DNA of 64,000 nucleotides from Larix kaempferi (Eukaryota; Streptophyta; Pinopsida; Pinales; Pinaceae). The notes under the pieces are model-generated. The model did no database searches. It saw only the letters and a list, made by a program, of their open reading frames with translations, and was not told the DNA's origin. Below are positions 36,530-48,717 of this stretch, piece by piece. A program made the translations under genes and the position numbers. The stretch is from NCBI GenBank assembly GCA_027924585.1, contig BSBM01000047.1, forward strand, positions 24,558,501 through 24,622,500. Direction: 5' to 3'. How positions within the stretch are numbered: position 1 is the stretch's first letter; each line of letters begins with the position of its first letter.

Positions 36530-37090
36530 ATTTTATAATTGCTCCGCTATAAATTTAAAAAAATGTTCTAATCTTATGCAAATTATGAGACTACATTTAA
36601 AACAAAGTGTTACATAAAATTTCAACCTTTGTATATTGTTCATGGTTTAGGTTATCCACCTAAGCTTAATTTTCCTTTGAACATAAATAAGTGATTAGGC
36701 CAAGTGCAATTTTTAAATAATTAATACCTTTGTCGTAAGAATAAAAATGCATTTATTTAATATTTTAAAATTAAAATACTTGTATTTAATCATTTACATC
36801 ATTTTGTAATTATAAATTTAGAAAAATGTCTTGACCTTAAGCGAATTATGAGAGATTGAATTTAAAACAAAACGTTATATAAAGTTTATAGCATAGAATG
36901 TTGAAAATAAGAATGCTTATATATGGGTCATGGTTTATGTTACCCACTTAGATTTAGTTTTCCTCGAGACATGAATAAGTGATTAAGCCAAATGCAAGTT
37001 TTAGATAATTAATACTTTTGTTATAAGAATAAAAATGCATTTATTTAATCTTTTATCTTTAAAATACTTATATTTAACCATTTACTCATG
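36530..37090. repeat. Degenerate tandem repeat, ~290 bp period, two units
   Basis: Blocks such as AATTATGAGA, GTTATCCACCTA/GTTACCCACTTA and AAGAATAAAAATGCATTTAT recur at offsets of about 265-290 bp. No coding sequence. Confidence 0.6.
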
Positions 37091-37099
37091 ATTACACTT

Positions 37100-37700
37100 G
37101 TATGTATAAGTTCTTTGTAATGTCCAACCTTTTTAAATATTATAAATTTTATTTGATGTGGTTAAATATCTTAAAAATAATTATTTAACAAGTAAAATTA
37201 GCACCAAATGTGTTTATATCTGCCTTTTAGAAATGTAAGATATTAGTTATTTATAATTTAAAAGTGAAATTAGCTACCTCTTAAAAATATTTAAATGGAA
37301 ATTTTAAGAAAAATTAGCTCATATTGTAATATTAAGAAATATTAATAATTTAGTATGTATATTTTTTTAGAATTTTAGTATAGAAATTAGAAATAAAAAT
37401 AAAAGTGGAATGTTAATAAAAATTTTAAAAAATAAAATAAAATAGAAATAATAAAACATTAATTTCAATTAAATTAATGTATAAAATACAAAATATAAAT
37501 AAAAAATTATAAAATCATAACTAAATAATAATAAAAAAATAAAAAAAAAAAAATTAAATTTATTTAATTTTTTTATACTTAAAATTTAAACAAAATATAT
37601 ACAATAAAAAAATGAAAATATTTGTATAATAAATAAAAAATATAACAAAATATAGATAATAAAAAATTAAAAATAAAATATATATAATAAAAAAATAAAT
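37100..37700. repeat. A/T low-complexity stretch
   Basis: Almost pure A and T, with A on the plus strand in the later part (for example 37380-37700, runs of AAATAAAA type). No gene. Confidence 0.8.
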
Positions 37701-40249
37701 GGGCATTACATATCGGATTTCTCAACTTCTCAATTCTTCCACCCACGTTGAGTACAAGTGATGTTGAGGTGCCCTAGCTAACAGCCTAACACAAGTAGTT
37801 GAAGTTCAATTTCAAAGAAAATATCACCTTGGAAAATTTCAGTTTCTTCTTTTGTCCTATTATGAACAAAAAGTCAAGATAGATATCATTCCGTCAGTAC
37901 ATCTACCATTCTTGAAACCATGCTATAAAGTCACAACATCTCCGCATGGGAAAGTAATAAAATGTGGAGGAAATTCCCTCTGGTGGAAGTTGTTCTGCTT
38001 CAACCTACGAACGAAGTTGATATTTGACAAATTCCTAGCATATGCACTAAGTATAGGCACCCAATGGACATAATTATTTTCATCTGCCCAACTCAGCATA
38101 TCCATCTTTATAAGCATGTCATGTGTATATCCAACATTGACTGAATTTCATCATAATGTGTGTTTCTCATGATTGTAGTAATGTATCGGAGATAACCATG
38201 GTAGAATTTTCTTGAGCTCAAAATACATAAAATTGAATGAATTCTACATTCTCCTAACATATGCCTAATGCTTATCACTTGGTAGCAGTGTGATTCACAT
38301 TATATCTCTGCATCTTGCACACAATTCATAATATATCATCTCTTTCTCAATAATTCATCATTTTGCAGGATTATATCTTTCTGTACTCTATTCTTGTGCC
38401 ATTTAGCATGCTATAAGTGGTATCAAGACATAGTGCACGTACCATATGACCAAAAGCCCATGCCTCCATGCAAGGTTGGACTTTGGCGCTAACTTGCTAG
38501 GCATATAGCACAAACCTGGTGTAAATGTTACAGATGTGCTTTTAATCATGGGATATGTTTTTGACGCCTGCACTATTCGGATATAAAATAGAAGTTCAAA
38601 TGCAGTACGGACAAACTTATAAACAGAACTTGGTCTAGTTCAATTTTCATAAGAATGTAAACGTGCCACATGCTCTGGGCATACGTTATGATGGCTTGGG
38701 TTCAAAAACCCCGTTCATCTGTCCACACGAGAAACTGCAAAAGACTCAGTGCAAATAGTCCCGCGAACAAGGAAGCACAAGTTGCGTATGCCCAGCATGC
38801 ACCTGGACCAGTGGCTATTTTTAAAATTTTAATATATTTTTAAATTCTGGCAATTAACTCTCCAGACAGGGGAAATTAGTCAAATCATTATTTTTAACCA
38901 ATCATAAGTGAGTAATTTGATATTTTAAAATTATAAAAATTATTTATTAATTTTCAAATATTAAATTTAATATATATATTTTCGAAAATTATTGAAAACT
39001 ATAGAAAAAAAATTATAGCAAAATAAAAAAAATTTGAATCCTAACTGATTGCTATATGACTGCCTTCGACAGATATAATAACACAGTAATATATAAAACA
39101 TTGATTAAGAAATAAAATATTACATAAAAAGTGAGATATTACTTCGGACTTGAAGTCGATTTCAAAAGGACATGGAAAACAATATTTACATAGTAATTTA
39201 TAATTTTAAAGGTTTTTTTAAGTAGAAAAAGAATGTCATTTAAAAATATTTTGTTCTAAAAATTGATTTGATTAATCATACTTAAAAGCAAACACATGTG
39301 TTAAATTTCATCAATGATTAACTAATTGTATCATGAATAGCCTAATCATTTTATATTATAATTTACCTAGTGACAAACTTACATAGTTTTTTACAACAAT
39401 CTTAACAAAAACAAATTATAATTATGGATATTTTTAACAGTTTTTTTCATATATGACGTATTTAGACATATACGTGTACTCCAATAAAACCATTTGACAA
39501 GAAAAGAACTAAGCAACGTGATGTGTTTACATATTAGGTTACCAATTGTTGAAATTTTCTCTTTATTGCAATTAATGCAAATTTATAGATTTCACCTCAA
39601 CTTTGAGTTTGTCTATATCTATTTTATGTTTGTTACTTTTCAGCATTAGGGTTGAACATGAAATATAAATTACAACAATATATATTTCACTTTTGTCCAA
39701 CCAACTACAAAATGCAATCCAAGAAAACAAATAATGCACTAATGCACTTTAATGGAATAATATTTTTAATGTTTTGGGAACACTTTCTGACATAAACGAA
39801 AATAACTTATTACAACATTTTTATTACAACCACAAATATATTCACTTAACTTTTACATGTTTGTCAAATCACTTAACAAAATATGCTCAATATTATGTGA
39901 AATCAACATGCATAACCAACACTAGAAACTAATCAATCATAATGAGAACATATGTTGTAAATTAAATCTATGAGTACATAAAGTTTGGACACCAATGAAC
40001 TCTTCACACACACAGACAATGAAGTTACGAGTTCACAACAATAGCGTAATACAAGCTTGTATACATCATAACCTTATCTAGGGCGTCCACCATACATAAC
40101 AAACCCTATCCACCATATCCTCCTAGCTAGGAATCACTCCCAACCAGAGTTGGTTGCTCCATTAAAGATTCTCAATAGGAAAGTATGCACACTAGCAAGT
40201 CTTGTTTGGCCCTTACACTTGCATCTTACAATTGTACAAGAGAAAATCA
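37701..40249. other. Unassigned AT-rich sequence
   Basis: Several short open frames, none with a recognisable domain. A TGGTATCAAGAC at about 38409 resembles a copia tRNA-Met primer site, but no LTR end lies beside it. Nothing else supported. Confidence 0.35.
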
Positions 40250-41480
40250 ACACAGACTCCCTTTATCTTCTCCACATCAAGTACTCCAACTATTACTAGG
40301 GTTTCCAAAAGCCATAAAACCCTACTCTTCTCTCAAAAATTTACAGAGGATCAACAAGTAACTTATAAAGGCCACCAACTCGCACCCTCTAGAGAAAGTC
40401 CTTGGATTTGCTAGAATGCAATTACTAATAATGCATAATTGAAAAGTTGTCATACAAAAAATAAACAGAAGATTTATTCCAACCAGAACCAAACAAAACA
40501 TCATTCAACTCAAGAACATTACTCAGTGGCATCCAAAAGGAAATGAAGTCCACCCCTTTCACACAATATTTAATATCATCACCCAACTCAACTTTCAACT
40601 CTCATTCTTCCCTCTTGATTTTGAAACTTTTTGAAGAGTGTTATGTCATAAGTCATACGTTTGAATGCCCCACTACACACATACCACCACTTGAAACAGT
40701 ATTAGAATATAAACAAGAGATCATGGAGAAGGTATTCTCAAGTTGGGATTATAGCTCATCCACTCTTTCTATAGTGCTCAATATCTTGGTAAGTTTTTTT
40801 ACTACATGACCTTCCCTTTCTTCTTTTTTGGACATTCATTGGCATAATATCAAATTTAGTGATGCCTAAAATATTTCAAATTCCTCAAATATATCTTACC
40901 CAGACTTGATTCTTCCTTCTTACTCGCTTTGTATACTTTCTTGCTTCCTTCCTCATCCTCTCGATGAGGGACAATTCTTCTACTTCCTTTTATTTTGTTG
41001 GACAAGGTTACAACCTTATCTCTTCTTGCACAAAGTTATTCCAAATCTTAATAAGTATGTGAATTCTCAATTGTACAAACACCTTAGACAAAGGGTTTCC
41101 AAGATGGATGAACACATTCAAAGGACTGGGCACCAAGTTGTTATCCTCTAGTTTTGTCCCTATGGAAACCCATTGATCTCTCAATTTTGTGATCTTGACC
41201 AAATAACTCACCATTTTATATGTGTTATCCATGTGGATTGTTTAAATATTTTTTCAAGAGCATATTTATATAGACACTAAAACTTCGATACAACCCAACT
41301 AAAGCATTGTATATATCCTTATTGATTATCTTCTCTATAATGAGAATGATTAAGTGAGATCTCACCAAATCAAGAATGATTATATTTTCCTTGTCCTCCT
41401 TGACATGCAAAGCTAGTAGTTTTGGATGTGTAGGTTCAATGATTTATTTATCAGTATGATCATAAAACTCATCCTCCTCC
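40250..41480 (-). pseudogene. Ty1-copia gag and protease remnant
   Basis: Minus-strand pieces read in order. A UBN2-type copia gag: MHVKEDKE, DLVRSHLI, IYNALVGLYRS (41410-41230), then YLVKITKLRDQWVSIGTKLE and IWNNFVQEEIRL (41220-41010). A degraded zinc knuckle, HYANECPKKK, is near 40820. The protease flank is VELGDDIKYCVKG and LELNDVLF, near 40600-40500. Many stops and frameshifts. No RT or integrase was found downstream, so the element is truncated as well as decayed. Confidence 0.75.
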
Positions 41481-42627
41481 AAAGCAAATATAATCTACTC
41501 TTTCAAGGTATAAGATTGACAACCCCATCCAACTTGTCACACTCTCTAAGATCTAGAGTAGTCGTCCTTGTGAATTTTAAGCACGTGTGGAGAACCCATC
41601 TAGTTCACCGAATAAATATCCAAAATAGATATGGAAATATAAAAGATGAACCATATAGGAATATATTTGAATAATGAATAATATATTATTTGGATACAAT
41701 GATAAGGCCCTTATATAGAAGTTGAATGGGCACCTCTGATGATTGTTCACGAGGGTTGTGTCCCTTGGATAATTAACTATTATTTGTTATCCCTTAGTTA
41801 ACTTTTATTAGTAGTAGTAGTAGCATATATCTTATATATATTACATTGGCGTCCCCTTGAAAATGCTATGTGCTCAAAGCATAATTATTGAAAGACCTAT
41901 TCTTAACTTTTGTTCTAGCTCGTAATGTCTTTTCAAGATCTTTTGTGCTTGTAATTGCGACACTTAATGAAACAAAGATGATATGAGTTACGAATTCCCA
42001 AGTAAAATTCTTGCATAGACTATGAATCAATCCATCCCAAGTTGATATTTACTAGAACTTCTTATTGAACGACTATTTGGATAAAACTTCTAGGTTTTAG
42101 CTTCCACACAAGTTGTCGATTTTGTCTCTTTTCCTTTTTACAATTGTAGTTCGTTTGTTTGAAAGAAAAATATTGTTTATATATATTTTGATCTTATCGA
42201 TGTCCATACTGATTCTTGTGATTTGGATGATGATAAGGAATCTTAATCTTTCGTGATCGTTCCTTGGAACCATCTTCTCTTAATGTTTGTAGTGATTTGT
42301 AAATATAAGCATTCATTCTGAATTTGAGTGTTGATTGACTCTATATTGGTTTCCTTTTCCGATGTCTGAATTTGGGCATATGATGACTTCTCTATTGGTT
42401 CAGTTTTCATTTCTATGTTAAGTACTTATCCTTTGTGATCTAACTCTTCTTGTCAATATTTCTTATCATGCTTTAGCTTTTTAATTTTTGTAAGTCTTGA
42501 TTACGTTGCATTAAACGTAAGAGTTCTTTATTATTTGACTTGTCGTCTTTATTTTTTTATTATGGATTCTCCATTTTGTTGTCCCTTAACCTTTTAATTT
42601 GATCAAGCAATCTCTAATTAAGGTTCC
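41481..42627. other. Unassigned; possible flank or LTR of the copia remnant
   Basis: On the minus strand CTATATAAGG near 41712-41721 is TATA-like and lies upstream of the copia gag remnant, so this may be part of its LTR. A short (TAG)n run is at 41811-41824. No LTR ends could be fixed. No gene supported. Confidence 0.3.
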
Positions 42628-43017
42628 TTAGGCAGAAGTTGTCTTATCTTTTTCGGGTAATTTCTTTTCGAGATCTTGATTTTCTTGTGCTATTTTTTTA
42701 TCGTTTTGCTTTCTGTATTTTGACTTCCTAATTTTTGCTAGTAAATTTTGAATATGATTTTTTAAGCATGATATTTCTTCATCCTTCTCTGATAATTTCT
42801 TCTCAAGGAATTGATTAGCTTGATTTAACTTTCAATTTTGATTTTTTAGGAGATGATTTTCTTTCTGGAACAACTCATAAAAATAATTCCCCTTCTTAAT
42901 CTCAAATTGTAATTCTCTATTGTTTGCAATATAATATTCTAGATCACCTTTTAATTTATGTATTTGTATTTTTGAATTACCTTGATATTCTTTCATAATA
43001 AACGATTTTCCACACAT
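42628..43017 (-). pseudogene. Coiled-coil protein remnant
   Basis: One minus-strand frame of 130 codons with a single TGA (42832-42834). It is Lys/Glu/Asn-rich with heptad-like leucine spacing and two related blocks, FLEKKLSEKDEEISCLK and LEKKLPEKDK. It could be the coiled-coil part of a retrotransposon gag (some copia gags have one after the zinc knuckle) or of a host gene. No zinc knuckle or catalytic domain beside it decides the matter. Confidence 0.4.
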
Positions 43018-44039
43018 TCAACAAAAAACGATTGTAATTTTTAAAAGTATTCATATACTCAAACTCCATTCATAGAAAGGACATATAATCCAAAATTTGG
43101 ACTTATATATGGAGTCCATAAAGTATAGCTTCTTAATTAGCTTCTTATTTTCTTTAATCATTAACCTAGAATAACCTTTATGTATATGATAATCTTCTTC
43201 ACTTTATATATTCTTACGATAGATATATTAGTGAGGTACACAATTGTATATCTAAGATATATATTTTCTCTATATATAAAGTATTATAATCACCTTTTGT
43301 GATCCTAAAAAGTACACATTTTCCCTTTAATGGACCTTCTTTGTAAGGGTCTCGGGACGTCTCGGCCCCTGCTGAGTCACAAGTTTCTGGTATATCTGGC
43401 TTGCAGGCTGTTGGATATACCCTTGGGAGGTTGTTGTTCCCATGGTTAAAAAAACAATATTACAAAAACTCCCTAACTTCAATGAACTTAGAAGTAATAC
43501 GTGAAATGTCCCTTTATAACATGTGTGATCATAATACTCCTTAATATTTCCTTGGAAAGTAATCACCTTTTTCCTTTGAACTAAACCCTTTTTACAAATT
43601 TCAAATTTCAAAAAACTCTTTCCCTTGGATTAGGAAGATTACATAAACCTTGAAAACTAAACTTTGATTTAGGTGCTTTTTTACTTGAGAATGATGGCTC
43701 TAGAAGGAATTTATAATTATTTTGGTATTGATTTCTTAAAACATCACGATTTCTCCCAACAGTAACATTTCGCACCTTAAAATCTTTGATAAACTTGCTT
43801 TAATTTTCATAGTGGTCGTAACCATGTTAACTATCTATTATTGGTGGCTTGTTTAATCCATATATTGCCAATGGTTGTGTAATCACGACAAGAAAAAGAC
43901 CCTCTAGCGGAGGTTTTTGTGGATGCTCCTATAAAAAGAACTCAAATATCAATTTATAGTGGAGGTCACTAGCAGAGGTGAATGGGCGGAGGTTTTAGCA
44001 GTTTTTTTTTGCTTTTATACATATAAAACACACCACTAC
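43018..44039. other. Unassigned; possible minus-strand coding relics
   Basis: Minus-strand frames at 43800-43620 and 43611-43327 are open for 55-95 codons but show no known domain. They may belong with the coiled-coil remnant downstream. AT-rich elsewhere. Confidence 0.25.
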
Positions 44040-44689
44040 ACCAACGTCCAGCACGCACCAGTGTGGAAATAAATCATGTGGCACCGTGGTCGAAAACACC
44101 GTTAAGCAAAAAATATGTTGTATAATTCTACATTTGGTGCATTTAACTTACTCTGGCGCACCGTTGCACAATAGATTTGACATCACCAAAGTAGGGTAAA
44201 CAAAATGACTCGAATGAAAAACTTTTAAATATTTTTATATTCACCAGCAGTGCATTTACCTAATCTCAATGCACCGGTGTGTTTTGATAAATGTGAATTG
44301 GTATAGGGTAAAATAAAAAGTGGGACATAAAATATTTCATTTATTTGCAATCATCAGCGGTGTGTTTGGATTTTTCCACTGCACCAGTGCATAACATAAA
44401 TTATTGCACTGAATTAGGATTAAAAACCAAACGAAGAATTTTTTTTTGTAATTTTATATTTGACACCAGTGCGTTTAGTTTTATGGAATACACTATTGTG
44501 TCCATAGTGGAGGGCACCGGATTAGGGTAAAATTTTATTTTTAAATTTTCATTTCTGGTGTGGTCTTTCTCAATCACCGCACTGGTGCATTATGTTTTCA
44601 AGCGCATCATAACAGGGTAAAATAAATAAAAATTACTGAATGAAAAAACCATTTTTACCATCTGCAGCGCTTTTGACCACGTAAGCATT
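44040..44689. repeat. Degenerate tandem array, ~90-112 bp unit, about six units
   Basis: The motif GGGTAAA (or a close variant) recurs at about 44194, 44306, 44416, 44525 and 44615, each time with a GCACCRGTGY-like block roughly 50 bp before it and a CATCAGCGGTG-like block after it. Units are strongly diverged. The array ends where the CACTA-like foldback begins. Confidence 0.7.
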
Positions 44690-45040
44690 CACTAGTACAA
44701 AAAGAGAGATAAATGACAAAAAAACAACCAAAATCTACATATAAATGACCACTCATAGCAAATTAGCGGTCATTTATCACGCGACAAAAAATGTGGTCAT
44801 ATTTAGCTTGGTCGTTTATAGCTTATCTTGTGGTCATATAGTTGGTCGTATATTTGAATTAATGACCAAATATATGACCACAAGATAAGCTATAAATGAC
44901 CAAGCTAAATATGACCACATTTTTGGTCATGTGATAAATGACCGCTAATTTGCTACCAGTGGTTGTTAACTCAAAAGTGGTCATTTATATGCGGATTTTG
45001 GTCATTTTTTTGGTCACTTATCTCTCATTTTGTACTAGTG
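44690..45040. mobile_element. CACTA-like foldback MITE, 351 bp
   Basis: Begins CACTAGTACAAAA and ends with its complement TTTTGTACTAGTG. The inverted repeats extend inward through GAGAGATAA and, with gaps, through almost the whole element, centred near 44860. The interior repeats GGTCAT/ATGACC many times. No coding capacity. The three bases either side (ATT and TAA) do not match, so the usual 3 bp duplication is not visible. Confidence 0.75.
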
Positions 45041-45067
45041 TAAATACCGCTATTGCAATATCATCAT

Positions 45068-45135
45068 GGCACAGAGGAATCGAACCACCAACCTCCTGCT
45101 TGTAAGGAAGGTGATCTTCCATTGAGCTAGAACCC
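45068..45135 (-). ncRNA. tRNA-Val(UAC)-like sequence, probably a SINE head or tRNA relic
   Basis: Minus-strand sequence has a pol III A box (TAGCTCAATGG, 45119-45129), a perfect B box (GGTTCGATTCC, 45076-45086) and an anticodon-like loop CTTACAA at tRNA spacing. The pattern resembles bacterial or organellar-type tRNA-Val(UAC). The acceptor stem does not pair well and one anticodon-stem pair is broken, so a working tRNA is unlikely. Confidence 0.5.
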
Positions 45136-46930
45136 ATTAAGAATTTGGGAACCTAACTTACAGAGTCCTCTATAATGGTAAAAAGGATCAATACATGCAT
45201 TTGAGTATCTAATGGTTGGCAAAGGATAGTGATGGTCAGTCCATAATATTCTATATATATATTGACCTCTATGAATATGAAACTAAGGGTCACATCTAAT
45301 GTATTTATATGTGTATCATATTAATGAAATATACAACTCGTGCTTATCTTTAATCTCGAGTCTAACACTTACAATGAAACAATGCAATACTCTATATATT
45401 GCAGTAAGAAAGGTTGCTAAAATAATTGTGGCAGAACCCAAGAGAACATTTGTAATGAGAAATGGAGGAAAATTTGTTTCTATATTTGAAATATATAATT
45501 TTATATTCAACTCTTCAATTTCAAAGTTAATAAAAATATGCCACTAACATTTACCTTTCCCATATCTTGTCTCTAGTTTCTTATATTTTTACGCTTATAC
45601 CATGCTAAAGCTTTCCAAGGAATTCAACTCCCCCCCTACTGGAACATGTACGCAAACTCTAGTGCTTCCCTATACACTACTCACTCAATACATTATTTTC
45701 TCATTTTTCATTCAATTGGCACCAATTTCTTAATTTATCTATTCATTCATTCCCCCCTAAGCAATGGTTCCATTAGACCTTAAATATTTTCTACAATTAC
45801 CCATAAATCTTAAAACTAATATTCTTATAGGATTTCACCTTTCTTCACCAAAAGAAGTATGTTGCACCTATAGGACTCTACTTAACCTATAAGTGTTCAC
45901 TTCTACTATGAACTATGCCTAGTGTACATACTTTGGTAGTTCCACTTGTATGACACCCCCTACTGCCTATGCATCAATTTGATCCATGTGATTATGCCTG
46001 TTATAGTAACCATACTAACTCCTACATGACCCTACCCATATTAAAAACATTCTTGTATCTTAGAAGAACCGACTTGCATACAAATGCTACTTTTATCTAC
46101 TACTTTTCCACAAAGTTTATTAACATCTATAGAACTTCTCTATATTCTATATGACTTTCCCTCTTCATAGATTCTACTACAATTTATAGGACATTGGCTT
46201 CTCATTGTCTCTTCTATCATCTACATAACTTTTCCTTCAATTGGACTCCACTCATTCATCAAGTTTGGGACTTTGTCTCTTTAGTCATATAACTCCTCTA
46301 TGTTATGATAATGTAACCCAACACTATAAAATTATAAAAATATTTTCTCCATCTATATACATGCTAGAAATCTATAAGAACTCCAACTTACATAACAAAG
46401 TGGAAGTTTCTAACACTTTGCTCCAAATAACAAAACAACAATATATTAACTTTGCTTTTCAAAATAGACATTTCAAACCCTTGTGGTCCCTTTCTAAATA
46501 AACCCGTTGTCTTCATTGTAATATCCCCACGATCCTTATAACTCCTATGGTCCTTATTCTAATAAACCCTAAATTCCTAGTATGGTTATAATGCTAATAA
46601 CCCCTAAATTTCATATGGTCCCCTACCAATAACCCTTATCGTTGCCACCCTACTAACATCTATAAACTTAGAACTCATATAGTCTTAGTGTTAATAATCC
46701 CTAAGAATCTATAATCCTCTTGATAATAACCGTTATATCCCTCTACTTGATGGATATTACCCCTATAATCCGTATGGTTTGAGTGTTAGAAACCCATAAA
46801 GCTCATATAATCACCTAAGTGTGTGATTAATCATGGTGATCCAAAGGAGATTTGCAACTAATAAATGATGGTTTGCACGGTCCAATGAAAGACACCAATA
46901 GTGTCTAGAGCAAGGTATTTTCCTCATCTC
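45136..46930. other. Unassigned; G-poor plus strand with short degenerate repeats
   Basis: From about 45540 to 46800 the plus strand is strikingly poor in G and rich in C, T and A. Blocks such as ATAACCCCTA, CCTATAGGACT and CATATGGTCC recur imperfectly, most clearly at 46500-46800. No coding sequence recognised. Confidence 0.45.
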
Positions 46931-48369
46931 AACTGAACATACCTATGGAGACTTCCCTCAATTCACCAAAAATGTAAGTCTCTTATGCATCTCCAGATCC
47001 TGTTATCTCATCCATGATTCCCATTTCTGCTCCTCCAGCCTCAGCTACCACAACAGCTGCTACTTCCTCATCTCAACTAAGCATGCCCATCCCTACCCCT
47101 GTTGTTTCACAACCTGTGTCTTTGGTAACTGTTTCAGAAGTCTTAACATCCCCTTCTGAGGTAATGGCATATTTTGGTGAAGATGCAGTAGTTTCCCTTG
47201 GTGAGTACTTCTGGAGCAAATCAAAAAAGGTAGTGGCTAAGAAAGGTTCTAAAAGAGATAGGGAAGGGACAATATTACAGGGCATTGTTTCCAACCAACT
47301 CATATGTAAGAGAGCCTCTGCAGATGTTAACCATGAAGCTTTGGAGACAGTCGTTGCAATGGGAGCTTTTGTTGGTGCCAACTTTGACTCTGTCACCACA
47401 CTCAATAAAGAAATTGAAAAGAAATAAGAAGAAATTCAAGACCTCAAGAAAAAGTAGATTGAAGTTGATCAACAGTATCAATCCCAGTTGCAGGGATTGG
47501 AGGACAAATATGAATCTCAAATTCGGGAGATGCAGTCATAGAATGAAGATTTGAGACAGCAACTCCGGGAAGCACAAGGACATAATGCTCAATATGCTGA
47601 GAAATTGGCAGTTCTTGAACAACAGCTGAAATTGTCCCAGTCCATTTCTGTTGTTTCATCTTTCTCACAGTTTTCCAAAAATGAGTTTAAAGAATTTGAT
47701 TTGAGAATAAATGATGATTATAAAAATCTCTTAGTTGAGTTGTTTCAAGGCCTTAATGAGATTCAGGATGTCTTTAATTCCTTTGAACATTTCTCTGATA
47801 TTCTTTGTGATCATAATCAAAGAAGAAATGATGCCACGAGGGCTTTTGAAGATGTTAATATTGATTGGAAAAAGTACATCAAGGACAAGCCTGAAGCAGT
47901 CCCAATTCTAGATAACATCAAACTGAGGAGAATCAAAATCTCTTTACAGTCTTGGGAAAATGTTTGTGAGGTGGTTGAATCCACCATTGAAGAAGGGGAA
48001 AATCATTGCAAGAAGTGGTGGTTTGCCTCTGATAATTTGTTGGGATTACTGGAATTCCATGTTATGAATCAAATAGAAAATTCCCTTCCACCTAAGCTCA
48101 TGATCACTCAGGTTGAAGAAAATCATTTACAGTCTAAAGAGCGTGTTGAACATTTGGAGCATATTCACATCAAATAAATCAAAGAATTAGTTTAGTTACC
48201 AGTTTCTTCAGGGATGAAAGTAAATGTTTTCTTAGAGAATGGTCAAAGGCAAAAAAGAGGGAGATCGATGGTTTCCTTTGCAAAGCTCAACTTCAGCTTG
48301 AGCATGCTCAATACAAGGACGTTGATGATCTTTTAGATGTTTTTGTCGAGCGGCAATCTTCCCTTGGTA
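46931..48369 (+). pseudogene. Unknown coiled-coil protein with in-frame TAA/TAG stops
   Basis: A plus-strand frame from about 46931 to 48230 is interrupted by six stops, all TAA or TAG: 46975-46977, 47425, 47455, 47539, 48175, 48193. It then shifts to another frame that is open to a TGA at about 48367. Order: a Ser/Pro/Thr-rich N-terminal part with repeated SSQL-type segments; a basic block (FWSKSKKVVAKKGSKRDRE); a Gln/Glu/Leu coiled coil around 47400-47660 (LREAQGHNAQYAEKLAVLEQ); then a helical region with conserved-looking Trp residues (DWKKYI, KKWWFASDNLLGLLEFHV) and a tail FVERQSSLGKY. No known domain recognised. Every stop lies where Gln would fit. It could be an accessory retrotransposon protein or a decayed host gene. 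Confidence 0.5.
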
Positions 48370-48603
48370 AATATTGATCTAATACGTTGTAATCCCTAAT
48401 TTCATGGGAAATCAGTTTCTTTGTAACTTATTGTAATTATTATTTAAAGAGACTTAGATCTCATGTGAAGAGGGGGAAAACCGTTGGAGAAAAGAACTGG
48501 AGGCATACTGCTAAACATAGAGTGTTGTAATTTGTTACAGACTTTAATGAGAATCAGTCAATTTTCTCTTATGTTTTCTTTTTGTTAATTCATTTGTCAA
48601 GTT

Positions 48604-48717
48604 TTCTTGATGAGTATTGGTTTTTCTTGCACTAAATGATTCACTTTTCATTGGTTATGATTCTTGATGAGTATTGTTTTTTCTTGCACTAAATGATTCA
48701 CTTTTCTTTGGTTATGA
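48604..48717. repeat. Tandem duplication, 2 x 57 bp
   Basis: Copies at 48604-48660 and 48661-48717 differ at about three positions. No function seen. Confidence 0.9.

Noticed and set aside
38400-38425. TGGTATCAAGAC as a copia primer binding site.
   Set aside because: No LTR ending in CA directly upstream and no gag downstream.
47073-47520. Minus-strand frames opposite the coiled-coil protein.
   Set aside because: Antisense shadows; the plus strand has coherent coiled-coil composition.
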